From Lepus europaeus (Eukaryota > Chordata > Mammalia > Lagomorpha > Leporidae), in contig NC_084837.1 in assembly GCF_033115175.1 (NCBI RefSeq), positions 25,436,266 through 25,500,265 on the forward strand: a stretch of 64,000 nt of DNA, written 5' to 3'. The first letter of the stretch is position 1. The number at the start of each line of letters is the position of its first letter. The notes below the pieces were generated by a model. That model did not search any database, was not told where the DNA came from, and saw nothing but the letters and a program-made list of their open reading frames with translations. Shown here piece after piece: positions 29,301 through 41,200 of this stretch. A program made the translations under genes and the position numbers.

Positions 29301-32186
29301 GGGGATTTTGTGTTACTGAGATTCCTTCTTTAACTTCTAGTCCTTCATCAGTTTCCAAAACCATTACAGCCATAAAGAGTAACATGGCTGTAGAGCATTC
29401 TTCCTTATGCTCGTCATAGAGGTAGTCCTTTACAGAATTAGATAAATCAAGGAGAGGGAAGCTTTTCTTCCGACTTCTTTCAGCCATAGTGTGCATTGGG
29501 AAGCTGTTTCTGAATTACAGTTCTGTTGTTTATTTTTTGCAGCACTTTGATTTTCCTTTGCCAAGTCCTTTGAACGTTTTTGAAATGCTGGTCATCCCAG
29601 AACAAGAATATCCTATGGTCTGTGTAGCTATTAGCAAGGGCACCGAATCAAATCAGGTAGTTCAGTTTGAGACAATCAATTTGAATTCTACATCTTCGTG
29701 GTTTACAGAAATCGGCACAGGTAAGTGTTTTTCTCTTAAGTTAGAGTATTGATGCTTTTGCAAGAGAAAAATAAACATAATACATAGGTTCCACTGGTGT
29801 AGGCTCTTTTAAATCAATATTCTGAACACAGTTTTCCAAGTAAGCCCTGGGGATCATGGACATACGGCAGGTCTTCAAAATGTTCATGGAAAGTCTGTCT
29901 TTTCTTCTAATTGCATTTTCCACAGACTTTTTCAAATACCTTCACATGTTTTATGATCTCAGTTTGCCAGAGGCAGTCGGATAGAAATTATTTTACCAAG
30001 GAAAATGTCCTGATATTCAAAGGTCTTAGTTGTTACCAGTTAATCTTTGGACTTGCTAAATAGTTATATTTTCTTTATTTTTTTTTAAAGATTTGTTTAT
30101 TTTATTTGAAAGAGTTACAGAGAGGTAGAGGCAGAGAGAGAGAGAAAGAGAGAGTCAACCATCCTCTGGTTGACTCCCCAGATGGCCACAACAGCCAGAG
30201 CTGTGCCAATCTGAAACCAGGAACCATGAGCTTCTTCCAGATCTCCCACATGGGTACAGGGGCCCAAGGACTTGGACCATCTTCCACTGCTTTCCCAGGC
30301 CATAGCAGAGAGCTGAATGAGAAGTGGAGCAGCCAGGATTAGAACCACTGCCCATATGGGATGCCAGCACTGCAGGTGGCAGCTTTACCTGCTGTGCCAC
30401 AGCACCAGCCCCAATAGTTGAATTTGAAAGACACTCTTCAAATTTTATTACTTTCTCAAGCAAGAAGAGTTTCCTTTTCCCTATCCTGCTTTTTCCTATT
30501 TTTTTTCCCCCTTATTTCTTAAAATCATTGAATGTGCTTTTCAGATTTGAATAGAAACTTGCCAGGTATGGCCTGCAAGCTTTTCCATTTAGATGTCTCA
30601 TACTTTCTAAGGATCACTGGAAGCCTAGGATTTGTACCACATGTCTCAGTGAAGACTGAAAAGGTTGGGAAGTTTATTCTCAGACTTTAAAATCAGAACA
30701 AATCAATCAAGGATTTATCTTTTTAGACCTGTAAAATATGTGAAATGAGAGAGGCTCCTCATTTTGCTATTTCCAGTTGGTTGTGCTAGGACATTCTTTG
30801 TCATTGGTAATCTCAGATTTATTAGGCAATTTTATTTATTTTTTTAGAGATTTATTTACTTATTTGAAAGTCAGTTACACAGAGAGAGAGGCCATTTTAT
30901 TTTAACATGCGAAGTCAAGAAAGCTTTAGTGATGGCTGTTCCCATACTGATCACTGTTAGGTTCTTTACCACCTTGTGAAGAAGTCTGTTCTAAGTATTC
31001 CAGCTTTGAGATTCCTTCCTCAGTGTTTTCTTTGGCTTTTGATCTCATATAGACTGAATTATAAGAACATATTGTACATTCTAGCTATTGAAGCTAATAC
31101 AAAACCTGCACTAATGTCACTTGGAGAACAAGAATCAATATGAAACAGTGGTATCCTCATAAATGTTTTTATTTAAAAATTTATTTTACTTATTTGAAAG
31201 AGTTACAGAGAGAGGTAGAGACAGAGAGGTCTTCCCATCCGCTGGTTCATTCCCCAGATGGCCGCAACAGCTGGAGCTGCGCCGATCCGAAGCCAGGAGC
31301 TAGGAGCTTTCTCCGGGTCTCCCACATGGGTGCAGGGGCCCAAGAACTTGGGCCATATTCTATGGCTTTCCCAGGCCATAGCAGAGAGCTGGATCAGAAG
31401 TGGAGCAGCCAGGACTAGAACCAGTGCCCACATGGGATGCCGGCGCTTCATGCCATGGTGTTAACCTGCTGCACCACAGCGCCGGGCCCTCTCATAATGT
31501 TTAACAACAGGGTCTTGGGAAGCAGCCATTTGTCATGGCTGCCTCTTTCTGAGATATAAATGCTCCTGTAGTACTAGTTGCAAACTACCAACTTGTTATC
31601 ATATGGTACACAGAATTCCTGAAAATCTAACAGCCCTGTCCAAGCTTCAGCATGTGCTGGACTTTAAGCCCCCATCTGTGAACCAAGTCATAATTTCCAG
31701 TAAAGTAAAATGGGAGCGTTTTCTGTGCCCTCTCACTCACACCCCAACCTTCCCTTCTCATTAATTAATTGGTTAGTGCTTTGGGTTGAGTTGAATGCTG
31801 CACTTCTGCTATAAGTAACAGAAAGGTGCTTAATCGTCCTGAGACGTAAGCACCTTAGTAAGAGAAGATATTTCGGGGCTGGTGCTGTGGAACAGTGGGT
31901 TAATCCTCCGCCAGTGGCGCCAACGTCCCATATGGGCACCAGTTCTAGTCCTGGCTGCTCCACTTCCCATTCAGCTCTCTGCTATGGCCTGGGAAGGCAG
32001 TAGAATATGGCCCAAGTCTTTGGGCCCCTGCACCCGCTTGAGACCCAGAAGAAGCTCCTGGCTCCTGGTTTCAGATCGGCGTAGCTCCGGCCGTTGCAGC
32101 CATTTGGGGAGTGAACCAACAGAAGGAAGACCTTTCTCTCTGTCTCTACCTCTCTCTGTCTCTAACTCTCTCAAATAAAATAAATA

Positions 32187-32218
<32 letters not shown>

Positions 32219-35200
32219 GGCCAGCGCCGTGGCTTAACAGGCTAATCCTCCGCCTTGCGGCGCCGGCACACACACTAGTCCCGGTTGGGGTGCCGGATTC
32301 TGTCCCGGTTGCCCCTCTTCCAGGCCAGCTCTCTGCTATGGCCCGGGAAGGCAGTGGAGGATGGCCCAAGTGCTTGGGCCCTGCACCCACATGGGAGACC
32401 AGGAGAAGCACCTGGCTCCTGGCTTCGGATCAGTGCGATGTGCCAGCCGCAGCGGCCATTGGAGGGTAAACCAACGGCAAAAAGGAAGACCTTTCTCTCT
32501 GTCTCTCTCTCACTATCCATTCTGCCTGTCAAAAAAAAAAAAAGAGAGATATTTCCCTGTAAGTGACTGCTACTCAAAAGGATTATGAATCAGCTTATTT
32601 AAAAACCAAGATCAAGTACAGCATTGTGCCCAGTGGGTTAAGCCAAGGCTGCTCCACTTGTGATTCAGCTTCCTGTTAATGTTCCTGGGAAGGCAGCAGA
32701 TGATGGCCCAAGTACTTAGGCCTCTGCCACCCACATGAAAGACCCAGGTGGAGTTCCTGGCTCCTGGCTTCTGCCTGGACTAGCCCCGGCTGCTGTGGCC
32801 ATCTGGGGAGTGAATCAGCAGGTAGAAGACTTTTTTATCTCACTTTCTTGTCTCCCTGCTCCCCTCTGTGCGACACAGTGCCTTTCAAATAAATAAATCA
32901 TTTTTAAAATAAGTAAACATCAAGGTCATGTTTGACTGACAGCCTCAACTTAATTTTTGCTGGTTAATATAGTACAGAGCAGGTTGTTTCATACACTTAG
33001 CTCAGGTGTATGTGTAACCACGTTGTTCTTGGTAATGTACTAGGCTAGGCAGGCCAGCTTTGGGTTTTTCGTGTTTTGTTTGAGGGTTTTGTTTATCGGG
33101 TTTTTTTTTTTAATGGCTAAAGTATACTATTTTACCCTCTTGTAACATTGTTCAGGCTAAAATTAAGGCAGATCCAAAATTGCTTCTTGAGGAGAGCCAG
33201 CATTCTGCCTGAGGGTAACCGTTCAACTCCCTCTCAAGCAGAGGTGCGGAAGCCTTTCTCCTCCAGCCCTGGCCTCTCCATTTTCTGTTAACCCAACTTC
33301 CAGCCATGTCCTTGTTCAACCAAGAGGCTATGCCTTCAGCTGGCAACGACTGCAATATTAAAATGAGCTCCTGCTCCACAACCCCTGTAGTCTCAGTAGT
33401 ATCCCTTTCTCCAAGGGTGAGGCACTTACCATATGGCTTTGTTTGGTGAATGAATGCATGGTCATAGATTAGCTGAGAGAAACTGTTTTTAGGAGCATTG
33501 CCCAAGAGACCATTTATTGGAACTGAACATCAGGATGCTTCACTATGTATCAAGTTTGGAAGGGCCACAGACACCCTAGAATACTGTGTCAAAGCTGTGT
33601 GTGTGTATGTGCAGTTTTCAAGGAAGAAGATCCGTAGGTCCCAAAAGGGTATAGTTAAAAGTACTTCTGTGCATAATCTAAAATCTGTTCTCAGATTCAG
33701 CTGGACCACTGGAGGAATCTGAGTGCTTAAAATAAAGTCATTTACCAAAAATATGTTGTAAGTGGCCCTGTGAATACCATTTAAGTGAGAGGGTTGCATC
33801 CTGCAAAGATGTTGTTGACAATATTGTTCGTTATGTGACTCATCTCCTCTGTGTAAAGAGCCTCCTACTATAAGCACACACCAACCCCAGGAAAGTTCCT
33901 CTGATCATAGTCTGACTAGTCTTTGTGCTTTTTTGAATCACTGGGTTTTGTACATTTCAGTTATGCTGTGATCCACTGAAATGATGATGTTTGTGTCTCC
34001 CAGTGACTGCAAAATGCAGAACAAAATCCAGCCATTGTATTTAGCATGCATCTTAGTTGCCTCCCCGTATTTACCCTTTGCTTCATTTTGTTCTTATAGC
34101 CCACTTTTCTAGCACTAGTTGAGGCATGAATTAAATGGAATAGTTTTTTTCTTTTTTAGTTCTATTGGCCATGTTAGGACTTACATACATTTTTTTGGAA
34201 ACAATATTTTTAAAAATGTGCTATATTTCAAAGACTAATGTTAAGAGTCAGAATTTGTGCTTTTTTGTTCGTTTGTTTTTGTTTTTTATTTATTTTAAAG
34301 GCAAAGTTACAGAGAGGCGGGGGAGGGGGTGGGGCGGTAGGTCTTCCATCCAGTGGTTCACTCCCCAGATGGCTGCAACAGCTGAAGCTGGGCTTATCTG
34401 AAGCCAGGAGCCAGGAGCTTCTTCCTTGTCTACCACTCGGGAGCAAGGGCCCAAGGACTTGGGCCATCTTCTGCTTTCCCAGGCCATAGCAGAGAGCTGG
34501 ATCAGAAGTGGAAAAGCCAGGACTAGAACCAGCGCCCATATGGGATGCCGGCACTGCAGGCGGAGGCTTTACTGGCTATGCCACAGTGCTGGCCCCTGTG
34601 CTTGTTTTCTAAGCTCTGATCTTTCCAGGCTTGTTGTCTAACTGTAACATTGTTTCCCCCCAGGCAGCCAGCAGTTAGACTCTATTCATGTAACACAGCT
34701 GGAGAGAGACACAGTTCTGGTGTGTTTAGACAGTAAGTATGATTTTAAAGTTTGAGTATACTACTTGATAAAACAGTTCTTTGTAATGACCTTATCAGGA
34801 TTTTTTCTTCTACCTTGACTGGCCTATTTTATTGAAGAAAAGGCTGAATTGGCTACTGAGATAGTAGCTGACCTCTTTATCAATACTATCCTATGTCACT
34901 TTCTTCTTTGACCTACTTGAAGACATTATATAAGAACCGTGTGCAATAAACTTGCAGTAAAATTATTTATAAGCTCAATACTTCGTTATAATTAATGAAA
35001 AATGAAAGGTTATGCTGGCTTATACAACAAGAACGTTAGGAGTCACATCAGAATGCAGTTCTAAAGTAGTTATGGATCTGACACCTCCACCTACTAACAG
35101 TGACGTCTTTTGATGCAGGGAGAGCTGGTATTGGTAGAATTACACAGTACCCTGATCAGAGGAGGCAGAAGAAATTTAGCAACAGTACTGTTTTAACTTT

Positions 35201-38200
35201 GCAAGCAGAGCACTCTCATTCTTAAAACACACTGTATTTTTATGTAAAAAGTTCACCCAGACTTGGGGTTTAAATGCATCTTGGCAATGTTTCCTATAAT
35301 TGATCCATTCCCATTGTTTTTAATTGCTGGACCTGCCTGTACGTGCTCAGGGTTATTTTAAAAGATTGTTCTACTGATTTTGCCTAGTTTTCTGTCCAAC
35401 CTTGTTTACTCTGAAGGATTAAATTACCTAATATTATAGATAAGTAAATTAAAACCAGGTGCTTGACTCACTATCATCCCTTTGTTAGGAACTTTGCATT
35501 TCTGAATACTGATAAATGATTTTTTATTCAAACAAATAGGAAGTTTGATATTAACCAAATAATCACATCACCACAGTTTATCTTAATATAGAACCTTCAG
35601 CACTAAATCCCTACATAATTTCTGAGCTGTCAAAGTAGGTAAATTGTGCTGAGTTTTCATTTGGTGACATATATTTTGGCACAGTTCTTAATCCATTGAT
35701 TTGGTCCTCCATTTCCCAGTTAATCAAGGTAAATAGAAAGACAGCTTTATTGAGATTTCTGTTTTTTAAGAGGTCAGAGGAAGACGGCAAAAGTTGGTTG
35801 TCAGCTACACAGTGTGTCAGTCAGGTTTAGCGGGCAGCAGTAGATAAGTCCACCATCTCACATCACGGAGGCAGACAGTTGAGAGTACAGCACCAAGAGA
35901 AGGTGTCTTCCAAGGCAGAGATACGATGGTGAACAAAAAACGAATGGGAAAAGGAGAACAGAATTAGTTATTTATGTTCCCCATCCGAGTTTACTGTGCT
36001 TCAGACTGCTATTTCTTACACTGTGTATCTTTTCAGAATATAATTTTCTCACTATATATTCCAAGTTATAAATTATTGCAAATATTACTTTTATATTGTG
36101 CAATTTCTAAGGGAAAAATAAACTCATAGTGCTAAATATTTGCACACAAAGGTGGCTACTCAAAGAAGAAATGTATTTTTAAAAATGAGTGTAAATGTTC
36201 AATATATACTATATAAAAAAGAAAATAATAGCATACTTACCATTTACTAAAGGAAGCACTTTGATAGTTTATTTTATAAAGCTTTAATGACAGTTCTTCA
36301 CTGGGCATGCTTGAAACAAAATGAGTACTTGACTCTATTAATTTATTTTATAATTATGTAAAATCCATCAAGTTACATTTATTTTAACAGATTTGCGTTT
36401 CTAGTCTTGACTTCCTTTTTATTTTTTTAAGAATTTGTAAAAATTGTAAACCTACAAGGAAGATTAAAATCAAGTAAGAAATTGGCCTCTGAGCTGAGTT
36501 TTGATTTCCGCATTGAATCTGTAGGTAAGTCTGCTGTGTAAATTAGTGAGTTTAGAAGACTTGGCTTTGTTCATTCAGTACTTATGGTTGTCTAGACAGA
36601 CCAGCATTTTCCCCTAGAGGGTCCTGTGATGATAGAAATATTTTCTGTGCTCTTAAATAAATACAGCAGTCACGAAACTCATACAGCCAGTAAGCACTTG
36701 AAACATCTTTGGTGCTACATTTTGGTTTTAAAATTTTTATTTATATTTTAATTCAAATAGTGACGTGGCTAGTTGCTACAACAGTACACATCAAATCTCT
36801 TTATTGTTGCTTTATGAATATTAAAATTTGAAATAATATTTTTAATTTCTGTTCGTGATTCCCTTTGCTGCAGAGTAAGTCATGCTTCTCCCAGTTTACA
36901 CATCAGGAAGGTATTTGTGTGATGTGGTAGTGGTGCTGGGTTGCTGTAACTCCTTGTCATAGAAAACTCTGGTTTGTGTGTGTTGCTATTTACTGCTTTC
37001 AGTTCTGTTTGTATATAAAAAGGACTTAGAAATGAATATGCCACTTATAATTTGGTTCCTTGTTAATCAGTGTTTTACGGCATAGTAAAACACAGTAAGT
37101 GTTTAATGATTTAAAAGTTGTAATAAGTGGGCATCCTCACTGATGATAAGTTAGTATTTTCCTCAGGGCCTAGAACTTGTGAAAAAAAAAAAATAGCTAG
37201 AAACATTTTGAACAGCTGATAATGTAATTCTATAAATCAAAGAAATGAGTTAAAACAAATTTGACAGTGTTTATTTGGGCCATACAAAAATATGCATATT
37301 TTGTAATTAAATACATATACTTCTTAAAACATGTTTTTTACTCTTAGCAAATTTTTTGTTTACTTCAGATGTAGCTATGAGTTTCTCGACTAAAGTACTA
37401 TTCTCTCACAAAAGGTGTCCATGCCTCTGTGTAACATCTTACGTGAAAGGATTTTGATATTGAATAGGAAATGTAATTTTCTGAAGTGGAAACCCTAACC
37501 TTTCTGTAGAAGCCATGACAATAGGAAGTTTGGAAACTCATTTCTTTTACTTTTTTATACACTGATATTACTTGCTAGTTTCTAGGATATAATATTTTCT
37601 AGAGAGTGCAATGGGTTCTTAGTTCCTCTTCATTTTTACTGAAACATACTGGTACCTCATCTTTCTCATAAGTGCAGAATTACTAGGACATTTTGTTATA
37701 CGAAAGCTTGTTCTACTGAGGCTAACATCACTTGTTGCCAGTAAATCTTGGAATAATTACAAGGATACTCCCGGAGAAAAGAGTCCCTTTAATGCACCTC
37801 TCAGAAGTAAAACCAGTAACCAGGTTTTTTTTTGTTACACTTAATGAAATATGTGATTTTTTTCATTGCCAAATAGTTTTATTTTTATTGTGCTGCATTG
37901 TTTCCAGAATATTCTTACATAAACTTTTTACAAAGAGCCAATATGCTAATCAGAACTATAATTTGCAGTTCCTTTCCCTAGTGCCCTTTTAATTTCTTTT
38001 AAGTTATTTTTTATTTATTTAAGAAGCAGGAAGAGAGAGTGTTCGTGTACAATCCTGTCCACTGGTATACTCCCCAAATACCTGCAATAGTCAGGGCTGG
38101 GCTGGAGCCAGGAACACAGTCCAGGTCTCACACTCAGGTGACAGGAACCTGGTAACTTGAGCCGATTCCCAGGACCTGCACTGGGAAAAAGCGGCTCACT

Positions 38201-41200
38201 TGGCTAATCCTCTGCCTGCAGCGCTGGCACCCTGGGTTCTAGTCCTGGTTGGGGCGCCAGATTCTGTCCCGGTTGCTCCTCTTCCAGTCTAGCTCTCTGC
38301 TGTGGCCCGGGAAGGCAGTGGAGGATGGCCCAAGTGCTTGGGCCCTGTACCCACATGGGAGACCAGGAGGAAGCACCTGGCTCCTGGCTTCAGATCGGCA
38401 CAGCACGCCGGCCGTAGTGGCCATTTGGGGGGTGAACCAACAGAAGGAAGACCTTTCTCTGTCTCTCTCTCACTGTCAAACTCTGCTTCTAAAAAAAAAA
38501 GAAGCAGCTAGAGTTAGGAGCTGGAACCAGGAATCAGACCTAGGTACTCTGGTGTGGGATGCAGGCTTCTTAACCATTAGACCGAACACCTACTCCCCCT
38601 TCCCCACCATCACCCTTTGTTTTGTTTTTGTAATTCTATTTAGTTATCTCTAGTATTTACATCATAACAGTTGATTAAACACTAGGAATTCTATGTAAGA
38701 ATTTATTCAGAGTGTAAATATTCAGTATGTAGTTAAATTTTGAATTGTAAGACAGATTTTTTTTTTTTTTTTTGACAGGCAGAGTGGACAGTGAGAGAGA
38801 GAGAGAGAGAGAAAGGTCTTCCTTTGCTGTTGGTTCACTCTCCAGTGGCCGCCACGGCCAGCGCACCGCGCTGATCCGAAGCCAGGAGCCAGGTGCTTCT
38901 TCCTGGTCTCCCATGGGGTGCAGGGCCCAAGCACTTGGGCCATCCTCCACTGCCCTCCCGGGCCATAGCAGAGAGCTGGCCTGGAAGAGGGGCAACCGGG
39001 ACAGAATCCGGTGCCCCGACCGGGACTAGAACCTGGTGTGCCAGCGCCGCAAGGCGGAGGATTAGCCTTTGAGCCGCAGCACTGGCTCAGATTTATTTTT
39101 AAAAATTAATTTTGTAATAGAGAAAATGTGAACATAAATAAAATGCTGCTTAATATATACTTATGAATATGACATTATTTATCTTTTTATACCTAAACTC
39201 CACTACATATATTTTTTAAGATTTATTTATTTATTTGAAAGTCAGAGTTACACAGCGAGAAAGAGAGGCAGAGAGAGAGAGAGCAAGAGAGAAGTCTTCC
39301 ATCTGCTGGTTCACTTCCCAGTTGGCCACAACTGCCAGAGCTGCACCCATGCGGGTACAGGGTCATAAGGACTTGAGCCACTTTCTACTGCTTTCCCAGG
39401 CCATAGCGGAGAGCTGGATCTGAAGTAGAGCAGCGAGGACTTGAACCAGCGCCCATATGGGGTGCTGGCACTGCAGGTGGTGGCTCTACCAGCTACACCA
39501 CAGCACTGGCCCCCACTACATATGTTTTTATTATTTATTCACTTAAGACAAAAGACACAGCATGTAGAAAGGCAGTTCATATGCTGATATCCAGCTTATC
39601 AGAAATGAATCCCTATTATATATATCTCTTTGAAAACTTGCAAAACCATGCCTCAAGAAATTACTTGGGCTCGGGCATGTCTAAGCCACAAAAATGTTGA
39701 GAAATAATGGTCCAGACAGTGGAATTTTGCACTAAGAACTTGAATAGCCTCACGTTAGTATTTATTAAAAGCATTTGAGGGAAATTCATAGTGAAGTGTT
39801 CTGTGCTTTGCTGTAGTTTCAGTTCTCCTTGTCTTTTTCAGTGTGCCTTCAAGACAGTGTGCTGGCTTTCTGGAAGCATGGGATGCAGGGTAAAAGCTTC
39901 AAGTCAGATGAGGTAAGGCTCTCAGATTACCTCCACTGAACCCCACTCAAGATTATAAATGTTGAAACATTTGTTTTACACATTTCCTGTCTTTACCTAC
40001 TTTACTATGCTTAGTGCCTTTAGTGCTGTGAACCAGTAAAGCAGAAGAGCCAGTATTTTCCCTTCAAATATATTCACTTCTATATTTTTAAATTCTCCAT
40101 GGCCACAAGAAATCACAAAATATATTTCCACAATTTTGTTCTAATTTGTAATTTGTATATGTGCTTGCTAAGTTTGCTTTACTTGTCTAAATTTTTTTTT
40201 ATAATCTGTATATATGTAGCTTTTTTTAGGATTATATTTAAAATTATAAGTTAATGTTTGTGGGCACACAGGACCAAAGAAAATCTAAGAGAATTAACTT
40301 TTTTAGTAAACACTAAGAACGAACTACATTAAAGACACGATTGTAAATAGTATCAAACCCTTATATCATACCTGGTATTTTCCAGGCACTTTACAACAGT
40401 TAGCTCATTTAAGGCTCACAGTAATCCACTGGAGCTAGGTACTGGTCATATTTTCATTTTCACATGTAGAAAGTGGTTAAGTCATTTACCCAGAGTCACG
40501 TAACTAGTTAAATAGCAAAGCCCTGCAAATCTGTACCTCAGATGATCAGGATACACTACATGCAGGAGATAGGATTCAAGTTCCCACTGTGAGGGATAAA
40601 TCCTGATCTAACAGAGACCTCTCCCATTTGTGTGAATACCTGTGTCAGTGTATCCAGTTCGTGACTCAAGTGGCTGAATGTCACCAGGCACCTATATTTG
40701 ATGAAACAAGCAGTCCTGCTCACTGTCATATGATTACTTGCTCTTGAGTGCCATTTTCACTGTGTCATTCCTAAGGTTAGAGACCATAAATGTAAGGGTT
40801 GGCACTGTTGGGTATTAGGTTAAGCCTCTGCCTGCAGTACCAGCATCCTCGCTGCTCCATTTCTGACCCAGCCCCCTCTAATGGCCTGGGAAAGCAGTGG
40901 AGGATGGCCCAAGTGCTAGGGCCCCTGCACTCGCATGGGAGACCTGGAGGAGGCTCCTGACTCCTGGCTTCAGATCAGCCCAGCTGTAGCCATTGCAGCC
41001 ATTTGGGGAGTAAACCAGTGGATGGAAGACTCTTCTCTGTCTCTCCCTCTCTAACTCTGCCTCTCAAATAAATAAAAATAGCTCTTTTAAGAAAAAAGAA
41101 ACCATAAATCTAAAAAAAAAAAATTAAGAAGGCTTGAGTGTTTGGCACAGCAGTTAAGTCATAGCTTGGGACACCCACATTCCATATTGCAGTGCCTGGG

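Noticed and set aside
32285-32566. Recurrent peptide patterns such as [26 protein letters not shown] in pieces at many loci
   Set aside because: These are translations of the SINE body, repeated wherever a copy occurs.
33152-33877. Two minus-strand frames of about 115 codons in a MAP4K5 intron
   Set aside because: No family motif and no clear splice context. Length is within chance expectation for 64 kb.
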